DNA of 64,000 nt from Megachile rotundata (lineage: Eukaryota; Arthropoda; Insecta; Hymenoptera; Megachilidae): NCBI RefSeq assembly GCF_050947335.1, contig NW_027473317.1, positions 3,348,001-3,412,000 on the forward strand, in the 5' to 3' direction. Positions within the stretch are counted from its first letter, which is position 1. Every line of letters starts with the position of its first letter. The notes below the pieces were generated by a model that searched no databases, was not told where the DNA came from, and worked only from the letters and a program-made list of their open reading frames with translations. Shown here one piece after another: positions 40,556-54,914 of the stretch. The position numbers and the translations under genes were made by a program.

Positions 40556-41371
40556 TTGTATGATTGTGATTGTGTGATTGTGATTGTATGATTTTGATTG
40601 TATGATTTTGATTGTATGATTGTGATTGTATGATTGTGATTGTATGATTGTGATCGTATGATTGTGATTGTAAGATTGTGATTGTGTGATTGCGATTGTA
40701 TGATTGTGACTGTATGATTGTTATTGTATGATTGTCATTGTATGATTGTGATTGTATGATTATGATTGTATGATTGTGATTGTATGATTGTGATCGTATG
40801 ATTGTGATCGTATGATTGTGATCGTATGATTGTGATCGTATGATTGTGATCGTATGATTGTGACTGTATGATTGTGATTGTATGATTGTGATTGTGTGAT
40901 TGTGATTGTATGATTGTGATTGTATGATTGTGATTGTATGATTTTTATTGTTTGATTGTGATTGTATGATTATGATCGTATGATTGTGATTGTATGATTG
41001 TGATTGTATGATTGTGATTGTATGATTGTCATTGTATGATTGTGATTGTATGATTGTGATTGTATGATTGTGATTGTATGATTGTGATTGTATGATTGTG
41101 ATTGTATGATTGTGATTGTATGATTGTGATTGCATGATTGTGACTGTATGATTGTGATTGTATGATTGTGATTTATGATTGTGATTGTATGATTCTGATT
41201 GTATGATTGTGATTGTATGATTGTGATGGTATGATTGTGATCGTATGATTGTGATCGTATGATTGTGATCGTATGATTGTGATGGTATGATTGTGATTGT
41301 ATGATTGTGATTGTATGATTGTGATTGTATGATTGTGATTGTATGATTGTGATCGTATGATTGTGATTCTT

Positions 41372-41558
41372 TGATTGCGATTGTATGATTGCGATTGTAG
41401 GATTGCGATTGTATGATTGCGATTGTATGATTGCGATTGTATGATTGCGATTGTATGATTGCGATTGTATGATTGCGATTGTATGATTGCGATTGTATGA
41501 TTGCGATTGTATGATTGCGATTGTATGATTGCGATTGTATGATTGCGATTGTATGATT
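41372..41558. repeat. GCG run, 13 units
   Basis: GCG from 41377 to 41545 in 6.25 kb HOR copy 1. Confidence 0.92.
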
Positions 41559-43038
41559 GTGATTGTATGATTGTGATTGTATGATTGTGATTGTATGATT
41601 GTGATTGTATGATCGTGATTGTATGATCGTGATTGTGAGATTGTGATTGTATGATTGTGATTGTATGATTCTGATCGTATGATTGTGATCGTATGATTGT
41701 GATTGTATGATTGTGATTGTATGATTGTGATTGTATGATTGCGATTGTATGATTGTGATTGTATGATTGTGATTGTATGATTGTGATCGTATGATTGCGA
41801 TTCTTTGATTGCGAATGTATGATTGTGATTGTATGATTGTGATTGTATGATTGTGATTGTATGATTGTGATTGTATGATCGTGATTGTATGATCGTGATT
41901 GTGAGATTGTGATTGTATGATTGTGATTGTATGATTGTGATTGTATGATTGTGATTGTATGATTGTGATTGTATGATTGTGATTGCATGATTGTGACTGT
42001 ATGATTGTGATTGTATGATTGTGATTTATGATTGTGATTGTATGATTCTGATTGTATGATTGTGATTGTATGATAGTGATTGTATGATTGTTTCTGTATG
42101 ATTGTGATTGTATGATTGCGATTGTATGATTATGATTGTATGATTGTGATTGTATGATTGTGATTGTGTGATTGTGATTGTGAGATTGTGATTGTATGAT
42201 TTTGATTGTATGATCGTGATTGTATGATCGTGATTGTGAGATTGTGATTGTATGATTGTGATTGTATGATTGTGATTGTATGATTGTGATTGTATGATTG
42301 TGATTGTATGATTGTGATTGTATGATAGTGATTGTATGATTGTGATTGTATGCTTGTCATTGTATGATTGTGATTGTATGATTGTGATCGTATGATTGTG
42401 ATTGTATGATTGTGATTGTATGATTGTGATTGTGTGATTGTGATTGTGTGATTGTGATTGTATGATTCTGATTGTATGATTGTGATTGTATGATTGTGAT
42501 TGTATGATCGTGATTGTATGATCGTGATTGTATGATCGTGATTGTGAGATTGTGATTGTATGGTTGTGGTTGTATGATTGTGATTGTATGATTGTGATCG
42601 TATGATTGTGATCGTATGATTGTGATTGTATGATTGTGATTGTATGATTGTGTTTGCATGATTGTGATTGCGTGATTGTGATTGCGTGATTGTGACTGTA
42701 TGATTGTGATTGTATGATTGTGATTTATGATTGTGATTGTATGATTCTGATTGTATGATTGTGATTGTATGATAGTGATTGTATGATTGTTTCTGTATGA
42801 TTGTGATTGTATGATTGCGATTGTATGATTATGATTGTATGATTGTGATTGTATGTTTGTGATTGTATGATTGTGATTGTATGATTGTGATAGTATGATT
42901 GTGATTGTATGATTGTGATCGTATGATTGTGACTGTAAGTTTGTGACTGTGTGATTGCGATTGTATGATTGTGACTGTATGATTGTGATTGTATGATTGT
43001 CATTGTATGATTGTGATTGTATGATTATGATTGTATGA

Positions 43039-43814
43039 TCGCGATTGTATGATTGTGATTGTGTGATTGTGATTGTATGATTTTGATTGTATGATTGTGA
43101 TTGTATGATTTTGATTGTATGATTGTGATTGTATGATTGTGATTGTATGATTGTGATCGTATGATTGTGATTGTAAGATTGTGATTGTGTGATTGCGATT
43201 GTATGATTGTGACTGTATGATTGTTATTGTATGATTGTCATTGTATGATTGTGATTGTATGATTATGATTGTATGAGTGTGATTGTATGATTGTGATCGT
43301 GTGATTGTGATTGTATGATTTTCATTGTATGATTGTGATTGTTTGATTGTGATTGTATGATTATGATCGTATGATTGTGATTGTATGATTGTGATTGTAT
43401 GATTGTGATTGTATGATTGTGATTGTATGATTGTGATTGTATGATTGTGATTGTATGATTGTGATTGTATGATTGTGATTGTATGATTGTGATTGTATGA
43501 TTGTGATTGTCAGATTGTGATTGTATGATTGTGATTGTATGATTGTGATTGTATGATTGTGATTGTATGATTGTGATTGTATGATTGTGATTGTATGATT
43601 GTGATTGTATGATTGTGATTGTGAGATTGTGATTGTATGATTGTGATTGTGTGATTGTTATTGTATGATTGTGATTGTATGATTGTGATTCTTTCATTGC
43701 GATTGTATGATTGTGATTGTATGATTGTGATTGTATGATTGTGATTGTATGATTGTGATTGTATGATTGTGATTGTATGATTGTGATCGTATGATTGTGG
43801 TTGTATAATTAAGG
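43039..43814. repeat. TCGCGA to TAATTAAGG block (767-bp spacing)
   Basis: Lies within 6.25 kb HOR copy 1. It has a private GTATGAGTG unit near 43272, which recurs in HOR copy 2 near 49539. Confidence 0.85.
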
Positions 43815-44017
43815 TTGTATGATTGTTTCTGTATGATTGTGATTGTATGATTGCGCTTGTATGATTGTGATTGTATGATTGTGATTGTATGATTGTGATC
43901 GTATGATTGTGGTTGTATAATTAAGGTTGTATGATTGTTTCTGTATGATTGTGATTGTATGATTGCGATAGTATGATTGTGATTGTATGATTGTGATTAT
44001 ATGATTGTGATCGTATG
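43794..44017. repeat. 112-bp tandem duplication around TAATTAAGG
   Basis: Two copies of an 8-unit segment carrying GTGGTTGTATAATTAAGG, at 43806 and 43918. The first copy has GCGCTTG and the second GCGATAG in the following GCG unit. The pair is inherited intact in the second 6.25 kb HOR copy (50059/50171), so it predates that HOR duplication. Confidence 0.88.
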
Positions 44018-47000
44018 ATTGTGATTCTTTGATTGCGATTGTATGATTGTGATTGTATGATTGTGATTGTATGATTGTGATTGTATGATTGCGATTGTAT
44101 GATTGTGATTGTATGATTGTGATTGTATGATTGTGATCGTATGATTGCGATTCTTTGATTGCGATTGTATGATTGTGATTGTATGATTGTGATTGTATGA
44201 TTGTGATTGTATGATCGTGATTGTATGATCGTGATTGTGAGATTGTGATTGCATGATTGTGATTGTATGATTGTGATTGTATGATTGCGATTGTATGATT
44301 GTGATTGTATGATTGTGATTGTATGATTGTGATTGTATGATCGTGATTGTATGATCGTGATTGTGAGATTGTGATTGTATGATTGTGATTGTGTGATTGT
44401 GATTGTATGATTGTGATTGTATGATTGTGATTGCATGATTGTGACTGTATGATTGTGATTGTATGATTGTGATCGTATGATTGTGATCGTATGATTGTGA
44501 TCGTATGATTGTGATCGTATGATTGTGATCGTATGATTGTGATCGTATGATTTTTATTGTATGATCGTGATTGTATGATCGTGATTGTATGATTGTGATT
44601 GTATGATTGTGATCGTATGATTGTGATCGTATGATTGTGATCGTATGATTGTGATCGTATGATTGTGATCGTATGATTGTGATTGTATGATTGTGATTGT
44701 ATGATTGTGATTGCATGATTGTGACTGTATGATTGTGATTGTATGATTGTGATTTATGATTGTGATTGTATGATTCTGATTGTATGATTGTGATTGTATG
44801 ATAGTGATTGTATGATTGTTTCTGTAGGATTGTAATTGTATGATTGCGATTGTATGATTATGATTGTATGATTGTGATTGTATGATTGTGATTGTGTGAT
44901 TGTGATTGTGAGATTGTGATTGTATGATTTTGATTGTATGATCGTGATTGTATGATCGTGATTGTGAGATTGTGATTGTATGACTGTGATTGTATGATTG
45001 TGATTGTATGATTGTGATTGTATGATTGTGATCGTATGATTGTGATTGTATGATTATGATTGTATGATTGTGATTGTATGATTGTGATTGTATGATTGTG
45101 ATTGTATGATTGTGATCGTATGATTGTGATCGTATGATTGTGATCGTATGATTGTGATCGTATGATTGTGGTCGTATGATTGTGATCGTATGATTGTGAT
45201 CGTATGATTGTGATCGTATGATTGTGATCGTATGATTGTGACTGTATGATTGTGATTGTATGATTGTGATTGTGTGATTGTGATTGTATGATTGTGATTG
45301 TATGATTGTGATTGTATGATTGTGATTGTATGATTGTGATTGTACGATTGTGATTGCATGATTGTGATTGTATGATTGTGATTGTATGATTGTGATTGTA
45401 TGATTGTGATTGTATGATAGTGATTGTATGATTGTTTCTGTATGATTGTGATTGTATGATTGCGATTGTATGATTATGATTGTATGATAGTGATTGTATG
45501 ATTGTGATTGTGTGATTGTGATTGTGAGATTGTGATTGTATGATCGTGATTGTATGATCGTGATTGTGAGATTGTGATTGTATGATTGTGATTGTATGAT
45601 TGTGATCGTATGATTGTGATCGTATGATTGTGATCGTATGATTGTGATTGTATGATTGTGTTTGCATGGTTGTGATTGTGTGATTGTGATTGCGTGATTG
45701 TGATTGTATGATTGTGATTGTATGATTGTGATTGTATGATTGTGATTGTATGATTGCGATTGTATGATTGCGATTGTATGATTGTGATTGTATGATTGTG
45801 ATCGTATGATTGCGATTCTTTGATTGCGATTTTATGATTGTGATTGTATGATTGTGATTGTATGATTGTGATTGTATGATCGTGATTGTATGATCGTGAT
45901 TGTGAGATTGTGATTGTATGATTGTGATTGTATGATTGTGATTGTATGATTGTGATTGTATGATTGTGATTGCATGATTGTGACTGTATGATTGTGATTG
46001 TATGATTGTGATTGTATGATTGTGATTGTATGATTGTGATTGTATGATTGTGATTGTATGATTGTGATTGTATGATTGTGATTGTATGATTGTGATTGTG
46101 TGATTGTGATTGTGAGATTGTGATTGTATGATTTTGATTGTATGATCGTGATTGTATGATCGTGATTGTGAGATTGTGATTGTATGATTGTGATTGTATG
46201 ATTGTGATTGTATGATTGTGATTGTATGATTGTGATTGTATGATTGTGATTGTATGATAGTGATTGTATGATTGTGGTTGTATGATTGTGATTGTATGAT
46301 TGTGATCGTATGATTGTGATCGTATGATTGTGATTGTATGATTGTGATTGTATGATTGTGTTTGCATGATTGTGATTGTGTGATTGTGATTCCGTGATTG
46401 TGACTGTATGATTGTGATTGTATGATTGTGATTTATGATTGTGATTGTATGATTCTGATTGTATGATTGTGATTGTATGATAGTGATTGTATGATTGTTT
46501 CTGTATGATTGTGATTGTATGATTGCGATTGTATGATTATGATTGTATGATTGTTATTGTATGTTTGTGATTGTATGATTGTGATTGTATGATTGTGATA
46601 GTATGATTGTGATTGTATGATTTTGATTGTATGATTGTGATTGTATGATTGTGATAGTATGATTGTGATTGTATGATTGTGATCGTATGATTGTGACTGT
46701 AAGTTTGTGACTGTGTGATTGCGATTGTATGATTGTGACTGTATGATTGTGATTGTATGATTGTCATTGTATGATTGTGATTGTATGATTATGATTGTAT
46801 GATCGCGATTGTATGATTGTGATTGTGTGATTGTGATTGTATGATTTTGATTGTATGATTGTGATTGTATGATTTTGATTGTATGATTGTGATTGTATGA
46901 TTGTGATTGTATGATTGTGATCGTATGATTGTGATTGTAAGATTGTGATTGTGTGATTGCGATTGTATGATTGTGACTGTATGATTGTTATTGTATGATT

Positions 47001-47638
47001 GTCATTGTATGATTGTGATTGTATGATTATGATTGTATGATTGTGATTGTATGATTGTGATCGTATGATTGTGATCGTATGATTGTGATCGTATGATTGT
47101 GATCGTATGATTGTGATCGTATGATTGTGACTGTATGATTGTGATTGTATGATTGTGATTGTGTGATTGTGATTGTATGATTGTGATTGTATGATTGTGA
47201 TTGTATGATTTTTATTGTTTGATTGTGATTGTATGATTATGATCGTATGATTGTGATTGTATGATTGTGATTGTATGATTGTGATTGTATGATTGTCATT
47301 GTATGATTGTGATTGTATGATTGTGATTGTATGATTGTGATTGTATGATTGTGATTGTATGATTGTGATTGTATGATTGTGATTGTATGATTGTGATTGC
47401 ATGATTGTGACTGTATGATTGTGATTGTATGATTGTGATTTATGATTGTGATTGTATGATTCTGATTGTATGATTGTGATTGTATGATTGTGATGGTATG
47501 ATTGTGATCGTATGATTGTGATCGTATGATTGTGATCGTATGATTGTGATGGTATGATTGTGATTGTATGATTGTGATTGTATGATTGTGATTGTATGAT
47601 TGTGATTGTATGATTGTGATCGTATGATTGTGATTCTT

Positions 47639-47825
47639 TGATTGCGATTGTATGATTGCGATTGTAGGATTGCGATTGTATGATTGCGATTGTATGATTG
47701 CGATTGTATGATTGCGATTGTATGATTGCGATTGTATGATTGCGATTGTATGATTGCGATTGTATGATTGCGATTGTATGATTGCGATTGTATGATTGCG
47801 ATTGTATGATTGCGATTGTATGATT
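47639..47825. repeat. GCG run, 13 units (HOR copy 2)
   Basis: GCG from 47644 to 47812, the counterpart of 41372-41558 at +6267 bp, with an unchanged unit count. Confidence 0.92.
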
Positions 47826-49305
47826 GTGATTGTATGATTGTGATTGTATGATTGTGATTGTATGATTGTGATTGTATGATCGTGATTGTATGATCGTGAT
47901 TGTGAGATTGTGATTGTATGATTGTGATTGTATGATTCTGATCGTATGATTGTGATCGTATGATTGTGATTGTATGATTGTGATTGTATGATTGTGATTG
48001 TATGATTGCGATTGTATGATTGTGATTGTATGATTGTGATTGTATGATTGTGATCGTATGATTGCGATTCTTTGATTGCGAATGTATGATTGTGATTGTA
48101 TGATTGTGATTGTATGATTGTGATTGTATGATTGTGATTGTATGATCGTGATTGTATGATCGTGATTGTGAGATTGTGATTGTATGATTGTGATTGTATG
48201 ATTGTGATTGTATGATTGTGATTGTATGATTGTGATTGTATGATTGTGATTGCATGATTGTGACTGTATGATTGTGATTGTATGATTGTGATTTATGATT
48301 GTGATTGTATGATTCTGATTGTATGATTGTGATTGTATGATAGTGATTGTATGATTGTTTCTGTATGATTGTGATTGTATGATTGCGATTGTATGATTAT
48401 GATTGTATGATTGTGATTGTATGATTGTGATTGTGTGATTGTGATTGTGAGATTGTGATTGTATGATTTTGATTGTATGATCGTGATTGTATGATCGTGA
48501 TTGTGAGATTGTGATTGTATGATTGTGATTGTATGATTGTGATTGTATGATTGTGATTGTATGATTGTGATTGTATGATTGTGATTGTATGATAGTGATT
48601 GTATGATTGTGATTGTATGCTTGTCATTGTATGATTGTGATTGTATGATTGTGATCGTATGATTGTGATTGTATGATTGTGATTGTATGATTGTGATTGT
48701 GTGATTGTGATTGTGTGATTGTGATTGTATGATTCTGATTGTATGATTGTGATTGTATGATTGTGATTGTATGATCGTGATTGTATGATCGTGATTGTAT
48801 GATCGTGATTGTGAGATTGTGATTGTATGGTTGTGGTTGTATGATTGTGATTGTATGATTGTGATCGTATGATTGTGATCGTATGATTGTGATTGTATGA
48901 TTGTGATTGTATGATTGTGTTTGCATGATTGTGATTGCGTGATTGTGATTGCGTGATTGTGACTGTATGATTGTGATTGTATGATTGTGATTTATGATTG
49001 TGATTGTATGATTCTGATTGTATGATTGTGATTGTATGATAGTGATTGTATGATTGTTTCTGTATGATTGTGATTGTATGATTGCGATTGTATGATTATG
49101 ATTGTATGATTGTGATTGTATGTTTGTGATTGTATGATTGTGATTGTATGATTGTGATAGTATGATTGTGATTGTATGATTGTGATCGTATGATTGTGAC
49201 TGTAAGTTTGTGACTGTGTGATTGCGATTGTATGATTGTGACTGTATGATTGTGATTGTATGATTGTCATTGTATGATTGTGATTGTATGATTATGATTG
49301 TATGA

Positions 49306-50067
49306 TCGCGATTGTATGATTGTGATTGTGTGATTGTGATTGTATGATTTTGATTGTATGATTGTGATTGTATGATTTTGATTGTATGATTGTGATTGTA
49401 TGATTGTGATTGTATGATTGTGATCGTATGATTGTGATTGTAAGATTGTGATTGTGTGATTGCGATTGTATGATTGTGACTGTATGATTGTTATTGTATG
49501 ATTGTCATTGTATGATTGTGATTGTATGATTATGATTGTATGAGTGTGATTGTATGATTGTGATCGTGTGATTGTGATTGTATGATTTTCATTGTATGAT
49601 TGTGATTGTTTGATTGTGATTGTATGATTATGATCGTATGATTGTGATTGTATGATTGTGATTGTATGATTGTGATTGTATGATTGTGATTGTATGATTG
49701 TGATTGTATGATTGTGATTGTATGATTGTGATTGTATGATTGTGATTGTATGATTGTGATTGTCAGATTGTGATTGTATGATTGTGATTGTATGATTGTG
49801 ATTGTATGATTGTGATTGTATGATTGTGATTGTATGATTGTGATTGTATGATTGTGATTGTATGATTGTGATTGTGAGATTGTGATTGTATGATTGTGAT
49901 TGTGTGATTGTTATTGTATGATTGTGATTGTATGATTGTGATTCTTTCATTGCGATTGTATGATTGTGATTGTATGATTGTGATTGTATGATTGTGATTG
50001 TATGATTGTGATTGTATGATTGTGATTGTATGATTGTGATCGTATGATTGTGGTTGTATAATTAAGG
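49306..50067. repeat. TCGCGA to TAATTAAGG block (753-bp spacing)
   Basis: HOR copy 2 counterpart of the 43039 block, one 14-bp unit shorter. Confidence 0.85.
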
Positions 50068-53019
50068 TTGTATGATTGTTTCTGTATGATTGTGATTGTA
50101 TGATTGCGCTTGTATGATTGTGATTGTATGATTGTGATTGTATGATTGTGATCGTATGATTGTGGTTGTATAATTAAGGTTGTATGATTGTTTCTGTATG
50201 ATTGTGATTGTATGATTGCGATAGTATGATTGTGATTGTATGATTGTGATTATATGATTGTGATCGTATGATTGTGATTCTTTGATTGCGATTGTATGAT
50301 TGTGATTGTATGATTGTGATTGTATGATTGTGATTGTATGATTGCGATTGTATGATTGTGATTGTATGATTGTGATTGTATGATTGTGATCGTATGATTG
50401 CGATTCTTTGATTGCGATTGTATGATTGTGATTGTATGATTGTGATTGTATGATTGTGATTGTATGATCGTGATTGTATGATCGTGATTGTGAGATTGTG
50501 ATTGCATGATTGTGATTGTATGATTGTGATTGTATGATTGCGATTGTATGATTGTGATTGTATGATTGTGATTGTATGATTGTGATTGTATGATCGTGAT
50601 TGTATGATCGTGATTGTGAGATTGTGATTGTATGATTGTGATTGTGTGATTGTGATTGTATGATTGTGATTGTATGATTGTGATTGCATGATTGTGACTG
50701 TATGATTGTGATTGTATGATTGTGATCGTATGATTGTGATCGTATGATTGTGATCGTATGATTGTGATCGTATGATTGTGATCGTATGATTGTGATCGTA
50801 TGATTTTTATTGTATGATCGTGATTGTATGATCGTGATTGTATGATTGTGATTGTATGATTGTGATCGTATGATTGTGATCGTATGATTGTGATCGTATG
50901 ATTGTGATCGTATGATTGTGATCGTATGATTGTGATTGTATGATTGTGATTGTATGATTGTGATTGCATGATTGTGACTGTATGATTGTGATTGTATGAT
51001 TGTGATTTATGATTGTGATTGTATGATTCTGATTGTATGATTGTGATTGTATGATAGTGATTGTATGATTGTTTCTGTAGGATTGTAATTGTATGATTGC
51101 GATTGTATGATTATGATTGTATGATTGTGATTGTATGATTGTGATTGTGTGATTGTGATTGTGAGATTGTGATTGTATGATTTTGATTGTATGATCGTGA
51201 TTGTATGATCGTGATTGTGAGATTGTGATTGTATGACTGTGATTGTATGATTGTGATTGTATGATTGTGATTGTATGATTGTGATCGTATGATAGTGATT
51301 GTATGATTATGATTGTATGATTGTGATTGTATGATTGTGATTGTATGATTGTGATTGTATGATTGTGATCGTATGATTGTGATCGTATGATTGTGATCGT
51401 ATGATTGTGATCGTATGATTGTGGTCGTATGATTGTGATCGTATGATTGTGATCGTATGATTGTGATCGTATGATTGTGATCGTATGATTGTGACTGTAT
51501 GATTGTGATTGTATGATTGTGATTGTGTGATTGTGATTGTATGATTGTGATTGTATGATTGTGATTGTATGATTGTGATTGTATGATTGTGATTGTACGA
51601 TTGTGATTGCATGATTGTGATTGTATGATTGTGATTGTATGATTGTGATTGTATGATTGTGATTGTATGATAGTGATTGTATGATTGTTTCTGTATGATT
51701 GTGATTGTATGATTGCGATTGTATGATTATGATTGTATGATAGTGATTGTATGATTGTGATTGTGTGATTGTGATTGTGAGATTGTGATTGTATGATCGT
51801 GATTGTATGATCGTGATTGTGAGATTGTGATTGTATGATTGTGATTGTATGATTGTGATCGTATGATTGTGATCGTATGATTGTGATCGTATGATTGTGA
51901 TTGTATGATTGTGTTTGCATGGTTGTGATTGTGTGATTGTGATTGCGTGATTGTGATTGTATGATTGTGATTGTATGATTGTGATTGTATGATTGTGATT
52001 GTATGATTGCGATTGTATGATTGCGATTGTATGATTGCGATTGTATGATTGTGATTGTATGATTGTGATCGTATGATTGCGATTCTTTGATTGCGATTTT
52101 ATGATTGTGATTGTATGATTGTGATTGTATGATTGTGATTGTATGATCGTGATTGTATGATCGTGATTGTGAGATTGTGATTGTATGATTGTGATTGTAT
52201 GATTGTGATTGTATGATTGTGATTGTATGATTGTGATTGCATGATTGTGACTGTATGATTGTGATTGTATGATTGTGATTGTATGATTGTGATTGTATGA
52301 TTGTGATTGTATGATTGTGATTGTATGATTGTGATTGTATGATTGTGATTGTATGATTGTGATTGTGTGATTGTGATTGTGAGATTGTGATTGTATGATT
52401 TTGATTGTATGATCGTGATTGTATGATCGTGATTGTGAGATTGTGATTGTATGATTGTGATTGTATGATTGTGATTGTATGATTGTGATTGTATGATTGT
52501 GATTGTATGATTGTGATTGTATGATAGTGATTGTATGATTGTGGTTGTATGATTGTGATTGTATGATTGTGATCGTATGATTGTGATCGTATGATTGTGA
52601 TTGTATGATTGTGATTGTATGATTGTGTTTGCATGATTGTGATTGTGTGATTGTGATTCCGTGATTGTGACTGTATGATTGTGATTGTATGATTGTGATT
52701 TATGATTGTGATTGTATGATTCTGATTGTATGATTGTGATTGTATGATAGTGATTGTATGATTGTTTCTGTATGATTGTGATTGTATGATTGCGATTGTA
52801 TGATTATGATTGTATGATTGTGATTGTATGTTTGTGATTGTATGATTGTGATTGTATGATTGTGATAGTATGATTGTGATTGTATGATTGTGATCGTATG
52901 ATTGTGACTGTAAGTTTGTGACTGTGTGATTGCGATTGTATGATTGTGACTGTATGATTGTGATTGTATGATTGTCATTGTATGATTGTGATTGTATGAT
53001 TATGATTGTATGATCGCGA

Positions 53020-54090
53020 TTGTATGATTGTGATTGTATGATTGCGATTGTATGATTGTGATTGTATGATTGTGATTATATGATTGTGATCGTATGATTG
53101 TGATTGTATGATTGTGATTGTATGATTGTGATTGTATGACTGTGATTGTATGATTGTCATTGTATGATTGTGATTGTATGATTGTGATCGTATGATTGTG
53201 ATCGTATGATTGTGATCGTATGATTGTGATCGTATGATTGTGATCGTATGATTGTGATCGTATGATTGTGATCGTATGATTGTGATCGTATGATTGTGAT
53301 CGTATGATTGTGATTGTATGATTGTGATTGTATGATAGTGATTGTATGATTGTGGTTGTATGATTGTGATTGTATGATTGTGATCGTATGATTGTGATCG
53401 TATGATTGTGATTGTATGATTGTGATTGTATGATTGTGTTTGCATGATTGTGATTGTGTGATTGTGATTGCGTGATTGTGACTGTATGATTGTGATTGTA
53501 TGATTGTGATTTATGATTGTGATTGTATGATTCTGATTGTATGATTGTGATTGTATGATAGTGATTGTATGATTGTTTCTGTATGATTGTGATTGTATGA
53601 TTGCGATTGTATGATTATGATTGCATGATTGTGATTGTATGATTGTGATTGTGTGATTGTGATTGTGAGATTGTGATTGTATGATTTTGATTGTATGATC
53701 GTGATTGTATGATCGTGATTGTGAGATTGTGATTGTATGATTGTGATTGTATGATTGTGATTGTATGATTGTGATTGTATGATTGTGATTGTATGATTGT
53801 GATTGTATGATAGTGATTGTATGATTGTGGTTGTATGATTGTGATTGTATGATTGTGATCGTATGATTGTGATCGTATGATTGTGATTGTATGATTGTGA
53901 TTGTATGATTGTGTTTGCATGATTGTGATTGTGTGATTGTGATTGCGTGATTGTGACTGTATGATTGTGATTGTATGATTGTGATTTATGATTGTGATTG
54001 TATGATTCTGATTGTATGATTGTGATTGTATGATAGTGATTGTATGATTGTTTCTGTACGATTGTGATTGTATGATTGTGATTGTATGAT
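53020..54090. repeat. Satellite block shared with 28.2-29.3 kb
   Basis: It holds a GATCG run (about 53190-53300), the 475-bp pair of 13-bp units (53508/53983) and a GATTGCATG unit near 53623. From the first 13-bp unit onward the offset to the left-hand copy is 24786 bp. Confidence 0.82.
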
Positions 54091-54548
54091 TGTGATCATA
54101 TGATTGTGGTTGTATAATTAAGGTTGTATGATTGTTTCTGTATGATTGTGATTGTATGATTGCGATTGTATGATTGTGATTGTATGATTGTGATTATATG
54201 ATTGTGATCGTATGATTGTGATTGTATGATTGTGATTGTATGATTGTGATTGTATGACTGTGATTGTATGATTGTCATTGTATGATTGTGATTGTATGAT
54301 TTTGATTGTATGATTGTGATTGTATGATTTTGATTGTATGATTGTGATTGTATGATTGTGATTGTATGATTGTGATTGTATGATTGTGATCGTATGATTG
54401 TGATGGTATGATTGTGATCGTATGATTGTGATCGTATGATTGTGATCGTATGATTGTGATGGTATGATTGTGATTGTATGATTGTGATTGTATGATTGTG
54501 ATTGTATGATTGTGATTGTATGATTGTGATCGTATGATTGTGATTCTT

Positions 54549-54741
54549 TGATTGCGATTGTATGATTGCGATTGTAGGATTGCGATTGTAGGATTGCGAT
54601 TGTATGATTGCGATTGTATGATTTCGATTGTATGATTGCGATTGTATGATTGCGATTGTATGATTGCGATTGTATGATTGCGATTGTATGATTGCGATTG
54701 TATGATTGCGATTGTATGATTGCGATTGTATGATTGCGATC
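54549..54741. repeat. GCG run, 14 positions, one TCG
   Basis: From 54554 to 54736, ending in the same GCGATCG hybrid as the run at 29763-29955 (offset 24786 bp). Confidence 0.92.
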
Positions 54742-54914
54742 GTATGATTGTGATCGTATGATTGTGATCGTATGATTGTGATCGTATGACTGTGATCGTA
54801 TGATTGTGATCGTATGATTGTGATCGTATGATTGTGATCGTATGATTGTGATCGTATGATTGTGATCGTATGATTGTGATCGTATGATTGTGATCGTATG
54901 ATTGTGATCGTATG
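54736..54914. repeat. GATCG run, 13 units
   Basis: TCG from 54740 to 54908, with a private GTATGACTG change near 54787. One unit longer than 29950-30114. Confidence 0.92.

Larger units (their letters stand above)
40556..46808. repeat. 6.25 kb higher-order repeat, copy 1
   Basis: Markers recur 6253-6267 bp downstream. 13-bp units 42023, 42722 and 44751 match 48290, 48989 and 51004. TCGCGA 43039 matches 49306. The close pair of TAATTAAGG units at 43806/43918 matches 50059/50171. The GCG run 41377-41545 matches 47644-47812. The interval 42023-48290 is 443 units of 14 bp plus five of 13 bp. Confidence 0.92.
46809..53019. repeat. 6.2 kb higher-order repeat, copy 2
   Basis: Head-to-tail with copy 1 and ending at the next TCGCGA (53014). 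Beyond it the sequence no longer follows the start of copies 1 and 2, so the HOR array stops here. Single-unit length changes make local offsets 6253 or 6267 bp. Confidence 0.9.
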
